This document shows positions 14,561 to 26,160 of a DNA stretch of 64,000 nucleotides, piece by piece. The position numbers were made by a program, and so were the translations under genes. Origin of the DNA: Moringa oleifera (lineage: Eukaryota > Streptophyta > Magnoliopsida > Brassicales > Moringaceae). Within the stretch, counting starts at the first letter, position 1. Each line of letters starts with the position of its first letter. The notes under the pieces are model-generated. The model ran no database searches. It had not been told where the DNA came from and saw only the letters and a program-made list of their open reading frames with translations. Location: the NCBI GenBank assembly GCA_021397835.1, contig JAJFZO010000165.1, positions 248,001 through 312,000 on the forward strand, given 5' to 3'.

Positions 14561-15860
14561 TTAATGAAGTAAAATAAGATAATACAATAAATTTTATTGT
14601 CAAAAATAATAAATTAAATTTTAAATTATTAATTTAGATCAAATTAAAATTTAATTAAAATTATTTTCAAAATTTAAAAATATTTTTATTTTTAAAATAT
14701 TTTAAAATAATTTCAATAAATTTTACATTTCAAAAAAATTAAATTATTTTTAATTCATAAGTTATTGTTTATGACCTTTAACATTTTTTATATTACAAAT
14801 TTTTTAAAAATATTTTTAATTTTTAAAAATTAATTTTTGTAATTGCAATTTAAATATTTTTTATACATTTTAAAATTTTTAATTAAAATTTATTATATAA
14901 ATTTTTTAATATAAAATTTTAAATTTTAAATTTTTTAATAAAATTTAATTTAATTTAAATTGATTAATTTTTTTATCCTTGATTAAACAGTAAATTTTAT
15001 TGAATAATTATAAAATAAATATTATAATTTTACAATTTCTACTCTATAATAAATAATATTTTATAAACATGTTTGATAAAAACTAAAGTAGTGGCTGGTT
15101 CAAAAACCTATTGAAGTTAAAAAATTCAATTTTGTTTATTATATTTACTTTTTATTTTTTATCATTTTTTTTGTTAATTTATTGGGTTTTTAATTTAAAC
15201 TTTAATATTTAATTTACAACAATTTTACCTTGAATCTATTAATGTGACCTAATTTTAATTCTTTCATTAAATTTTTTAGAGAAATTTGTTAAAAGTTATC
15301 TTGAATTTTTTTTTTTCACAAAATAAAGTTGACAACAGGCTGGGTATTTGTCTATTTAAAAAATTTTGAATTTAAACTCAACTAAAATATACATACTTAA
15401 ATTCATTCCAAACTTGTTTAGAAAACTAATTAATATCTAAATACATTCCAAATCTATCACAATTACTCGCATATTACTGAAACTTGTCATAACTTATGTA
15501 TTATATTTATATATTTATATATATGTCATGAATTTTAATAAGATAATAAGTATCTTACTTGTTTAAATATTTAATTAATTATTTATTAATATAATTAAAT
15601 TTTAAAATAAATTAACAAACATTAATGAAAATAAAATACAAAATATCATATAATTCTACTAATTAAACAAAAAATAAATTAAAACTTAATAATAAATTCT
15701 TGAAATACAAATTTAAAAATCCAATATAATCAAATTCAAATTAAAAGTTCAATATAATCAAATTTTTAAAAAATAAATATATTTATATAATTTCGTAAAA
15801 CTAGCTCAAGTAGCAGATACCCAAAGGTCTAAATCTAAACGTAATTAAGGCCTTAAACTT
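14561..15860. other. AT-rich tail of duplication copy 1
   Basis: Extremely AT-rich, non-coding sequence. Its right part, about 15340-15860, resembles a dispersed plant repeat. In copy 2 the same repeat extends about 110 bases further, to about 62012, where the window contains a phrase typical of that class (gtcatccctacc). In copy 1 the similarity stops at a TA microsatellite at 15861-15880. Confidence 0.6.
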
Positions 15861-15880
15861 ATATATATATATATATATTT
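15861..15880. repeat. TA dinucleotide microsatellite
   Basis: A run of about ten TA repeats lies exactly where the similarity between the two duplication copies stops and just before the GC-richer block begins, so it marks a rearrangement junction. Confidence 0.85.
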
Positions 15881-15889
15881 GTGTTTGTG

Positions 15890-17400
15890 GGTGCTTCTCA
15901 TCGTGTAAAGCACTTCTACTTGTTAGAAAGCTTGGTGTCCCTTCTTTATCTATATCTGAGACTTTTCCTGAGCCAAGGGAGCATTTTTTCTACGCGCAAA
16001 TTAGGAGCTAGGAAGAAGTTCTTCCTCTAAAAAGATGGTAAGAATCTGTTCTTGGTGGTAGGGCATGGTTAAGCTTTTAGTAGGCATAAAGTAAAAGAAA
16101 TTGATCGATCGAGATAACATTTCCACCAGATGCCTTCATCCCATCTAGTAGCAGCAGCATAAGCGGATGTGAAAGCCTATTTACTGCCGCCAATGACCCA
16201 AGAGAAGGGAACTCCCCATTTTTGGAACCATTGAACGTTGCCATCAACTCCCATCTGAAGGGGCACTAGTTCTTCATTCATTTCTTCTTCTCCTGCCCTT
16301 CGCTGGATAGAAGCTATCAAGCCCTCCTGATCATCAAAGCTTATAAGCAAGCGAGGGAAAATCCGTATCTCAAAATGAATTTCTTTTTTTTTTGTCCTTC
16401 CCTCAACTTTAAATCCATTTGCCATCCTCGTATACTCTGCTTTTGGAGAGCCAGAACGAGGGATAGGATATGAGGCCACCTCTCCTAGTCTTAACTGGGA
16501 TTCCCATCGTTCAGTGAAGGCTCCAAGCCATCGCCATATTCATCCCCACCCGCTGCCTTGACCCCTATGCTGCATTCGATTCATCTGTCCCATCACCAGA
16601 GGCGGATATGTGCCCAGGTATCTGACGCCTTTCGTCAGACCTATAAGGGAAATCAGTCATAGGTAGGCCCTACAGTTATTTCCATTCATCAAAAACTCTC
16701 AATTAAGAGTCCAAGGCAGGTTAACCACTAGCATCTTATCTTTTTTCATCCTTTTTGGTGGCACTAATAGAAAGGAAATACTAGCCAATGAACCTTGACT
16801 CTCTACTCTCTCCCAACAAATCGAGAAATCTAGTGCGGTCAGTAAATGCATAACTTGGATTGGAATGCCGGGATTAAGAGACAGATATTCGCCATGTCTG
16901 ATATTAGATTGTTGCTCATTCACTTCTTTCTGCATTAGATCGAATCAATTAGATGGGTCACTAGGAAGGGATTAGCTTATTCACAACTCAGATGCTGCCA
17001 TGGAGCCTTCATTCATCGGTTCTTGGCACTTGGGATTGGGAGGCATTCAAATTTGAAGGATTTTATGCGCTCTGTAGCCCTCGAAAGATTGAGGATACAT
17101 CATAGGCTTTTGATCTCTTGGGCTTGGGATCCATTGGTATACGTAATAAGATCAACCGATTGCCTGGTTCGATCCTTGCCTTTCCTTCACCAATAGGCAC
17201 GATAGTTCCCGGAGTGGAACTTGGTGGCAGATTGGGATTGATAAATGGAAGGTTACGCTTCGCCGTAAGAGGCCGAGGGTGAAAGATTGGGAAAACTAGA
17301 CTAGGAGAGCCGCCCTCAAGTCGTGAGGATAAGCTTGACACAAATTAGGCGGGAGAGCCCTTATGACAACAACTCTGGTGGTCCATGTAGAAAAGCCCTT
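15890..17400. other. GC-richer block resembling plant mitochondrial intergenic DNA (candidate NUMT 1)
   Basis: Base composition jumps from very AT-rich to roughly balanced, and the texture (mixed short purine and pyrimidine runs, few long A/T runs) is like non-coding plant mitochondrial DNA. The minus strand carries open frames of 100, 78 and 92 codons at 16177-16479, 16699-16935 and 17063-17341, none with a motif I recognise. The change back to AT-rich DNA near 17400 is abrupt. The call rests on composition and general resemblance only; an unknown nuclear gene fragment or transposon is possible. Confidence 0.4.
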
Positions 17401-18640
17401 ATGACAATAATTAGTATTGACAATGTAAGAATTTCAAACCTAAATCCAAAACATTTATGTTGATTTAAATAAACTCAAAACATAAAACTATTATGCATTA
17501 AATATCATTTTAAATAACATAAACTTACTCCACTATATTAAAATATTTAAAGTACACTTTTTACTAACCAAAAATAAATTTTTTATAACTCATAAAAAAT
17601 TAAAAAGAGAGATTTAATAAACATAGAGAGGTAAAAATGAAAAAAAAAATGACAACAAAGAAAGAAAAATGTTTATCTTTTGTAATAATGAATGAAGATA
17701 ATAGTAAAATATTTTTTTTGTCAAATAAAAGATGCAGTAATTAATGAAAACCTAAAAAAAATTGAATTTGCATGTATTATCTTTTCGATATAAAGGAGTT
17801 TGACAATTATGAAATTAAATATCATTTTACTAAAAACACAAAAATTTGAAAAGAAAATGCAATAACATATTAAAAATAAAAAATAAATATAATAAATTAA
17901 ATTAAATTTTTTAATTTTATCGAACTCTTAATATTGAAAAGAGTTAATGGGTTCATCTACATATAGTATAAATATTTTAAAATTATAATTATTACTAAAT
18001 TTAAATTTTAATTATAAATTATTATTAGTTTAAAATTTTGTGATTTTAAGATTAAATTTATTATTAAATTTAAGCTTGAAAATATTTTGATATAGATTAT
18101 CATGTTAATATAAATATAAATTTATATTTATCATGCCAATATAAATTTATTTAAAAAATTAAATTTAATCTTAAAATTGATACTGTTTGAGTTTGAAATC
18201 ACTATAAATTATATATATATATATATATATGATAGCATAAATTATTTTTCTTTTAAAGATACTCAATTTTGTTTGAGCTAATTTTGAAAAATTATAAAAT
18301 TTTCATATTTTTTAAATAAAATACAATAAATTCAAAATAAAAATAAAAATAATAAAAATATTAAATGATGAAAGGGATAGAAAAAGATGATGAATGAGTT
18401 TCCAAAGGTGACAGAGGGTAATTGAATAATTTCAGAAGGCAAAAGGGTCAAAAAGTTTTTCAATTTCAAATTGCAAAGTTGTGTTTTGACTAATATCAGG
18501 TTAAATTGGTAATTTTAAATAGTGAGGGCATTATGGTGATTTCATAAAATGGATAAATATCAAACATATAAAAATAGATATTTAAAAAAAAAAGTTCTGA
18601 AAGATAAAAATGAAAGCGAAAATAAAATGAAAAATAAAAA
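17401..18640. other. AT-rich intergenic DNA
   Basis: Nothing coding is seen. It includes a TA microsatellite at about 18210-18231 and many A/T homopolymer runs. Confidence 0.6.
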
Positions 18641-18649
18641 TAAAAAAAG

Positions 18650-18835
18650 GTGCCTATGGTAGGGCCTAGGGATTGCTTTTCGTCTATATGGGAAGAACAG
18701 AGGGAGTTGATGTCAGCACTCCCTTATGTGGTCCCTGGGCATGTAGTGGCGGGCGAGGTGATCGAGATGAGCTTAGAAGTGATGGAGTATAGAGTCGAAG
18801 ACACCGTTGGTGTTTTTCCTTTCCTTTTCCCCTGA
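18650..18835 (+). pseudogene. CAD-like zinc alcohol dehydrogenase fragment
   Basis: The plus-strand open frame of 61 codons contains LPYVVPGHVVAGEV followed by YRVEDTVGVF. This resembles the stretch YPMVPGHEVVGEV...KVGDxVGVG in the GroES-like N-terminal domain of cinnamyl alcohol dehydrogenases. Here the Glu of PGHE, a structurally important residue of the family, is Val. The piece corresponds to only about 35-40 residues of a protein of about 360; the zinc-binding cysteines upstream and the Rossmann domain are not visible. It is best read as an isolated relic exon fragment. The overlapping minus-strand frame is its shadow. Confidence 0.55.
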
Positions 18836-20738
18836 AGACAGAAGGAACATATAATACATTTTTCTTTCCTTTCATTATACTTTGGTGCTAAAAGTTATCT
18901 TCTTTGTTTTTTTAACTAATAAATAGTAAACCTTTCAAATTTTCACTGAGGTTTTTGTTGTTAATGGTCATTCTTTGTTGAGTTTGAAGTCTCATGCTTA
19001 TTTTTATTGTAATTAATAAATATCTAAATATAAATTCTATGTCTTTCTATTTTTAAAATAAGACAATTATGTTAAAATGTTATATTTATTTTATGTTGTT
19101 ATTAATATTTTATTATTCGTTATTTTTTAATATGCTATTTATTTAAATATTGATGTTCATGTTATTTTATTTTATGTTGTTATTAGTATTTTATTATTCA
19201 TGTTAATATTATTTTTAATATGTTATTTATTTAAATATTGATCTCCACCTTATGGTTATTTTATTGATTTTCTATTATTTGTTATAAATGCCATTTATTT
19301 TGTGTAAATAATTCTATATTATTTGTCTGAATAGTATTTACACATTGTTACATGTCTAATTTAATATAATAATTGTTTTAATAATTATTTTCATATTATT
19401 TACGTTCATTATTAGTTATGTGATTTTTTTATTATAATAATTTAGATAATATGCTATTCATTTTATATTATTATGACATGTGATTATTTTTTATTATTTT
19501 ATTATTAATTTATTTCATATATTATTTATATTTTTATAATAAAATATAATTTTTTATCTTTATAAATAGATTCCGATGATGAAAAATTAAGTGCTTTGTG
19601 TTATGGGAAATTTAATATCCTGCCACAGGCAATTTCCGTAAACTAGGTTACTTATAGGAGAGAATATATTGATGCTGAATAAAATTAAAAAATAAAAATA
19701 TTTTTTAATTTTTAAAAATTAATTTAATTTAATTTAATCAGTGAAATAGTTAATTTCAAATATTAAATGCATAAATTTAATAATAATTGATGTTTAGGTG
19801 GTGAAAATATTAATCTTTTCTTACATTCAATGGACTTTTAAATTTAAATTTTATTTTCATAAATTATTTCAGTTTGTCTTTTTAAAATTTTAAATTAATT
19901 TTTTAAAAAAATTTAAGAATAAATTATTTTACTTGATTATTCATGTTTTAAAAAATTTAATAAAAATTTTATTTTTCAGTAAAAAAATCGTTTTTCATCA
20001 AAATTGATTTTGAGATTTTCAGAAATCATTAAAAAATCTGTGAAAATCAGTAAAAAGTTTTATTATTGTTATTTTCTTATGATGGATATTTTTAATTTTT
20101 AATTTTCATTTAAAGATAATTTTTATTGTCAAAAAAAAAAAAACTAGAAAGTCTTGTATCTTTTCCTTGTGGGGTTTACTTTATTTGAAATTTAAATATT
20201 TAGTCATAATATAAACTATAAAAACATCCTTTCAAATTGGTATAAACAATATTGTAATATTTTAGTTATAGTATAAACTATTAATACGGTAATTTCACAT
20301 TAGCTTCTTTTTTAATTATTTTATTTAATTAAATAAAATAATTATAAATATTTTAATCATTAAATACTAAACTTTTAATAATTTAAAAATTAAATTAATA
20401 TAAATGTTTTAATTTTATACTTAGATAAAATCCAACTCAAATTTTAATTTGAACCTAAAATTTAAGCTTGAAATCAATTTAATTTAGGATCATAATATTC
20501 ATTTCAATAAATATTGGGTCAAAGAATCGAGCTTTGAACAAAACAGTTTATTTTATGGTCTTAAAAATAATTTATTAAATTTTAATAATGACATTTTAAA
20601 AATTAAATTAATTTAATAATAACTTAGGAAAGCATTTTGTCCTTTAATTTCAAAATTAATTTCCATGAAAATAAACTAGATGACAAAATTACCAATTGAA
20701 GAGAAAATACTTACTGACATAACACTTGAGGTCCAATT
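18836..20738. other. AT-rich intergenic DNA
   Basis: Very AT-rich with repeated phrases such as ttattttatgttgttattagtattttattattc around 19080-19210, which look like local short duplications. No coding sequence is seen. Confidence 0.6.
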
Positions 20739-20878
20739 TTAGATAAAATTAATTATAAAAAAAGAAAGAGACAGAATTTTGAAATTTGGCAGGCCCCTTT
20801 GCTCTAGTAACTGAAAACAGGATACGGATCCGTTCACGGGCTCGCATTTACAGGTTGAAACAGGATATCCACGGGGAC

Positions 20879-20892
20879 CGCGAGCCAGCCAC
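20879..20892 (+). promoter_or_regulatory. IDRS-like iron-responsive element
   Basis: The bases CGCGAGCCAGCCAC match 10 of the 12 fixed positions of the plant ferritin consensus CACGAGNCCNCCAC. The element lies about 200 bases upstream of the ferritin start codon, a plausible promoter position. The two mismatches may weaken it. Confidence 0.55.
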
Positions 20893-20924
20893 GCGCTCCT
20901 GCCCCTCAATAAATTCCTGACGTC

Positions 20925-20930
20925 CACGTG
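20925..20930. promoter_or_regulatory. G-box CACGTG
   Basis: A palindromic CACGTG within the ferritin promoter, about 160 bases before the start codon. This is the core site for plant bHLH and bZIP factors. A six-base site can occur by chance, but the position is sensible. Confidence 0.5.
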
Positions 20931-21054
20931 TCTCATTATCAACGGCCCAAAATCCCCCCTAACCACCTAGATATCTATTGGTCAGACTGCCAACTTCGTT
21001 GCTTCAATTCTATTTTCGTTTCCCTTTAACATCTCTCAGTCTCTCTGTTCCTTT

Positions 21055-21078
21055 ATCTCTCTCTCTCTCTCTCTTTCT
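21055..21078 (+). repeat. CT microsatellite in the ferritin 5' leader
   Basis: A run of ctctct just before the ferritin ATG. Pyrimidine-rich leaders of this kind are common in plant 5' UTRs. Confidence 0.8.
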
Positions 21079-21088
21079 CTTTGTAACA

Positions 21089-21408
21089 ATGTTTCTACGC
21101 CTTTCCTTTTGTTCTTCAATCTCTCAGAGGGAGACCAATGGTTTCTATCGCTCATGCTCTTCTCTGAATGCTTTGAAGAACTTGAATGGGTTATCTTCTG
21201 TGCGACACTCGGAGAGGATCAATGTCAATGGTGGGTTGGTGGTTTCGGCTTCCAAAGAGGCCAACAACAGACAAACTTTGGATATCGTTTTTGAACCTTT
21301 TGAGGAAGTGAAGAAGGATGAACTGCTTCTCCCAAATGTCCCTCAAGCATCGTTTGCCCGTCAATACTTTACAGATCAGTGTGAGGCAGCTCTAAACGAA
21401 CAAATCAA
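21089..21408 (+). pseudogene. Chloroplast ferritin, exon 1 only
   Basis: Plant ferritins are plastid 24-mers that store iron. The ATG at 21089 is chosen because it follows a CT-rich leader; an in-frame ATG at 20978 lies in promoter-like sequence. The encoded 106 residues comprise a Ser-rich plastid transit peptide (about residues 1-53, ending near [10 protein letters not shown]), the plant extension peptide ([20 protein letters not shown]) and the start of helix A ([16 protein letters not shown]). A canonical donor, AA|GTGGGT, follows at 21409, matching the usual exon 1 end after NEQIN. The next expected exon (VEYNVSYVYHAMFAYFDRD) and the rest of the roughly 250-residue protein are not found downstream. 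Exon 1 itself is uninterrupted, so the truncation may be recent. Confidence 0.9.
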
Positions 21409-21559
21409 GTGGGTTTCGCTTTTTCATTCTCTACTCGATAATCTCCCAATACACGATATCAATCCATTGGTTATTTTGTTTTTGTTTGCTAAACTGTCAT
21501 TCTGGTTGATTATTCTTTAGATAAGAAATGATTTGTGGTTTTTAATTAGTTTGTTTTGC

Positions 21560-22500
21560 TTTTATTATCTAAAATGATATAATATCTTCAATGATCTCGG
21601 AGCCCACCAACAAGGTGTTCTGACCTGACGAACAGCTTCCGTCCGCAATTTCCAGACTCTCCCGGATGTCGTCGCTGCACGGCATTTCCTGTACTGCTTC
21701 CTCGATCATCGGCTTCGTTATCGATATAATCTTGCTCAGCCAAATCGGACAAAAGAGTATGTATGCTCTGGGTTTTCATTTTAATTAATAAATTATTATG
21801 TTTATTTGAATGAAAAAATCACACATGTTATGCAGGTTTTCACAATATGACCGTTGATCAATTATTTAAACGATAAGTTCACGCCTTCTACACTCTTCTT
21901 TCTCCTCTGCTTTTTTCTTTCCCCCTGTCTCTCAAAACCTTCTCTTCCTTGAGGAAGCAGATCGAAGAAAAAGAAGAAACAGAGAACCCAGGGATGATCT
22001 CAAACTGGACTGTGCGAAAATGAGGCCATGGCACACAATTGGAATGGAATTTCCGTGGGTCTCTTTTACGAGCATTCTCCCTATGCAAGTCGTCGGGATA
22101 TTTCTTACGGTATGAGTGAAAAGCGACCTCAAGAACGACATACGCAACATGAAAGTGTCTTGTGTTGGCAGAGGTTGATGGGTTATCTTGGAAACAAGGT
22201 ATGTTTTAATTTCTCAAAGATGGAGAGTGGAATTATGATGATGTAAGAAAAGGTGGCCATCTCATCTTCTTGGATTTTTCAGGTTCAATTTCAATAACCA
22301 TGTCTTTGCACCAAGCAAGCATTTGCTTTATCTGCAGTCGTTTGATCTCTAGGCAGAAGGAGGGAGATGAACTACAAAAAAACTCATATGTTATGGAGAT
22401 CCTAAGGAAGACAAGATTTCCAAGGATCCATGGCCATGGCATGGCAGACGAGAACTCTCCTCAAACAATTCTCAATCAGGACTAAAGCCTTTACTCTCAC
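21560..22500 (+). other. Unidentified exon-like patches between ferritin exon 1 and the Transportin array
   Basis: Three patches are richer in GC than their surroundings: about 21590-21780, about 21985-22200, and about 22284-22490. The second follows a CT-rich leader-like stretch (21890-21960) and ends at a plausible donor, AACAAG|GTATGT; the third follows a plausible acceptor, TTTTCAG|GTTCAATT. Together they look like the first two exons of another gene, but I cannot match the reading frames (for example MAHNWNGISVGLFYEHSPY, or MRPWHTIGMEFPWVSF) to a family. They do not match ferritin exons. Confidence 0.35.
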
Positions 22501-23139
22501 TTTTTCCCTGTCCATACTTAGCTAATGAATCAATATCTGTAGCTTTCTTTTCTGTCATATTTATCTTGGTCCAGTCTAATTATTTGGCTTGGTGACTTGA
22601 ATTACCCTGTGTTATTACTTTGCAAAGGCTCTTGTTGAGATGCCCAATTGGAGAGTATTGTTAGAGAATGACTGTGCATATTTATTTGTTTGTGATGTTC
22701 TTTATGAAGTTTCAGAATCTATTCTTTTCAATCTTCTTTTACATGTGCTCAATCTAAAACTCACATGATTTTTGATGGTCTTTACTTATAGCTACGGACA
22801 AAGTAGGCGTGTGTTTGAGGGATGGAATGTCATATAATTTCCTCCCACCTGTAAGTGTTCAAATATTCAGACAGATATGCAGGTGATGATAGACATTCAA
22901 AGGAGCAGCGAAGAACGCCTGCATGGTAATCTCATATTCTCCAGTGAAATATCTGTTACAATAAAGTCATATTAGCCTCATATTACATTATTGTTAGCAC
23001 GTGAAATAATGTGGACGATGTTGTTTGTTCAATGCTGGTAAAGTTAGTCTCTGATTGTGCCCTTTCCATCCAGGTGTGATCCTATACTATGGTATATGAG
23101 AGGCCTAAATCAACTCTTTTATGTTTGTTTTTGCTGTGT
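22500..23139. other. Intergenic or intronic sequence before the array
   Basis: AT-rich, intron-like DNA. A few possible splice-like sites occur, for example tttccatccag at about 23062-23072, but I see no protein motif. Confidence 0.5.
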
Positions 23140-24129
23140 GTGTTTTTCTCACTAATTTGTTCATAACCATCCAATATTGTGGATGTTCTTGCTTGTTAAA
23201 AAATTTCTGACTATATGATTAGCGGATAGCATGTATTATTTTCAGCTTTAATAACAATGGATGCTTGTGTTACGGGTTGATCCTATGTGTACACGAGTAC
23301 AATTTGATAAGGAGTTTATTGTATGCTCCTTAGACTTGCTCTCAGTGCTTATAGGTGTGATTGAAAGTTTGATATTTACCTTTGTCAAATATCATGGAAA
23401 TATATTTGCTATCTATTTGGCTTTTATTTCTTGTATTTGATGATGTCAAGCCTGAGCGCCTCTGTTTATCATTGGAACTGTATTTGATTTTGGGTCCTCT
23501 AAAGTGATAAATGTCAACAAAACTAATTGCTACTTTTTCTTACTTTAATGTTATACAGAATAAATCTTGTTGGTTGTGACAATCACTAGTCTTTATATTG
23601 TGGTAGCACTAACTGCCAAACATGAAAAAAGTTGTGCTTAATGTCCAATGGTAGTAGTTTTCTTCGATGAGGTTCTATCTAGAGGCAGCAACTCAATTAA
23701 GCCAATTCTTTTAACGTGTTTCTACTACTAGGCAAGAACTCTTGTAATCATCAAACTTACGATTCTGCCAACAGATTTTATGTTGTATCTTTAGCAAGCC
23801 ATTTATGTAAAAGTCTTTGGTTATATAAAAATAATTGATTTTTGGTTGATCTTAAGGCTGTTAGTGGGATTGGTGTCTAGGCTGTTTGTTTAAGGTGTAT
23901 TATTGTGCTTGTAGTCTTAAGGGGATTGTTCTTAGTGTTAACATATAGTCTTACACTTTCGGGAAGATTGCTAGAGAGGTTGATTGAATTTAAAGACATT
24001 CTGTCCTATTTGTTGATTTTAACTTTTATTGCGGGCTTCACATAGTACATTGAGGGATCCATTTCTGCAATGCTATATTGATGATGCTTCTTATGTCTGA
24101 CAATGTGCCTTGCAGTTCTTGAAGACCTT
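23140..24129 (+). repeat. Array unit 1
   Basis: Exon A is at 23276-23371 with the acceptor changed (ttacgg) and an internal deletion that removes the VEGLG part; its donor reads gatattt instead of ggtattt. Exon B is at 24035-24129, with an in-frame stop where VRQ is expected (gtctgacaa) and a further lost base. This is one of the most damaged units and lies at the outer edge of the array. Confidence 0.85.
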
Positions 24130-25141
24130 GTTATTTCTAAGATTTGGTATTTGTGTTTTCCTCATTGATTTGTTCATAACCATCTAATGTTTTGAATGTT
24201 TTTGCTTGTTAAAAAATTTATGACCACATGATTAGCGGATAGCATGTACTATTTTCAACTTCTACCTACTAACAATGGATGCTTATGTTACAGGTTGATC
24301 TTGTATCTGTAGGAGTCAATTTGATAAGGAGTTTATTGTACACTTCTTAGACTTGCTAGCAGGGCTTATATAAGGGCTCGACAGTCTAATTGAGAGTTGG
24401 GTATTTATCTTTGTCAGATATCTTGGAAATATATTTACATATCTATTTGGCTTTTATTTTTTATCAAGCATGAGTGCTTCTGTTTCTCATTAGAACTACA
24501 TTTTGTTTTGGGTCCTTTGAAGTAATTAACATTAACAAAATTAATTGTTACTTTTTCTTATTTTAATATTGTACTGAATAAATCTTATTGGTAGTTCAAA
24601 TCACTAGTCTTTGTATTGTGGTAACGTGAAAAAAATTATGCTTAATGTGAGTGATAGTAGTTTTCTTCAGTAAGGTTCCATCTGGAGGCAGCAACTCAAT
24701 TAAGCTCATTCTTTTAAAGTGTTTTTGCTATTGGGCTAGAACATTAGTGACCATCACACTTACGATTCTGTCAATGAATTTTTGCTATATCTTTAGCAAG
24801 CCATTTATGTAGAAATTTTTGGTGATCTAAAAATAATTGATTTTTGGTTAATTTGAAGACTGTTAATGTGTTTGGTATCTAGGCTATTTGCTAAAGGTGC
24901 ATTATAGTGCCCGTAGCTCTTTATAGTCAGAGGGGGATTGTTCCCAATGTTAACATATAGCCTCACATTTTGGGAAGACTATTAGATAGGCTGATTGAAT
25001 TTAAAGACATTCTATCCAATTTGTTGATTTAAACCTTTGTTGCAGGCTTCACAGGGCACATTGAGAGATCCACTTCTACAATGTTGTGTAGATGATGCTT
25101 GTGATGTCCGACAAAGTGCTCTCGCATTTCTTGGGAAACTT
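24130..25141 (+). repeat. Array unit 2
   Basis: Exon A is at 24294-24399 with a lost base near GVQFDK (ggagtcaatttg). Exon B at 25046-25141 is open for all 32 codons ([17 protein letters not shown] then [15 protein letters not shown]). Confidence 0.88.
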
Positions 25142-26160
25142 GTTATTTCTAAGATTTGCTATCTGTGTTTTCCTCACTAATTTGTTCAGTACCATCTAAT
25201 ATTTTTAAAGTTTTTACTTGTTAAAATTTTTTTGATCATATGATTAGTGGATAGCATGTATTATTTTTAATTGTTCACTTTTAACAATGGAAGCTTATGT
25301 TATAGGTTGATCCTATGCCTACAGGAGTACAATTTGATAAAGAGTTTATTATATACTGCTTAGACTCGATTTCAGGGCTTGTAGAAGGGCTTGGCACTTT
25401 GATGGAGAGCTTGGTATTTACCTTAGTCAAATATCTTGGAAATATATTTGTGTATCTATTTGGCTTTTATTTCTTGTATTTGATTATGTCAAACCTGAGT
25501 GCTTTTATTTGTCATTGGAACTGCATTTTATTTTGGGTCCTTTAAAGTAATAAACGTCAATAAAATTAATTATTACTTTTTTTCCTTTAATATTGTATAA
25601 AATAAATCTTGTTGGTAGTGCCAATCACTAGTCTTTATATTGTGGTAGCACCAATTGCCAAATAGGAAAAAAAAAAGTCCTTAATATCTAGTGCTAGTAG
25701 TTTTCTTAAATATGGTTTTATCTCGAGGAAGTAACTCAAGTAAGCTCATTCTTTTAATGTTTTCTTGTTACTGGGCTAGAACTTTAGTGACCATTAGAGT
25801 TACGATTCTGTCAGTAGATCTTATATTGTATTTTTAAAAAGCCATTTATATAGAAGTCTTTGGTGATCTAAAAACAATTGGTTTTTGGTTGATCTGAAGG
25901 TTGTTAATGGGTTTGGTATTTAGGCTGTTTGCTAAAGGTACGCTATTGTGCCTTTAACTTCCTGTAGTCTCGGGGGGATTATTTTCAGTTATAGCCTCAC
26001 ATTTCGGAAAGATTGCTAGATAGACTGATTGAAACCTATTTGTTGATTTAAACCTTTGTTGCAGGCTTCGTAGAGCACATTAAGGGATCCACTTCTGCGG
26101 TGCTGTATTAATGATGCTTTTGATGTCTGGCAAAGTGCTTTTGTACTTCTTGGGGACTTT
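25142..26160 (+). repeat. Array unit 3
   Basis: Exon A at 25306-25413 is open for all 36 codons (VDPMPTGVQFDKEF, then LVEGLGTLMESL) and is flanked by tatag and ggtattta splice sites. Exon B at 26065-26160 has a stop at its third codon (GCT TCG TAG). Confidence 0.88.

Larger units (their letters stand above)
20739..21088 (+). promoter_or_regulatory. Ferritin promoter and 5' UTR
   Basis: The 350 bases before the ferritin start rise sharply in GC content. They hold a near match to the plant iron-dependent regulatory sequence at 20879-20892, a G-box CACGTG at 20925-20930, and a CT-rich leader at about 21030-21080. Plant ferritin genes are repressed under low iron through the IDRS element (established knowledge). 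That this copy is or was iron-regulated is inference. Confidence 0.6.

Noticed and set aside
15890..17400. A nuclear protein-coding gene on the minus strand (open frames of 100, 78 and 92 codons)
   Set aside because: The frames are unconnected, have no known motif and no splice sites joining them; long open frames are expected in balanced-composition DNA of this kind.
21588..21779. Minus-strand 63-codon open frame as a gene
   Set aside because: No recognisable motif; it lies in a short GC-richer patch that may be exon-like on the plus strand. The evidence is too weak to call.
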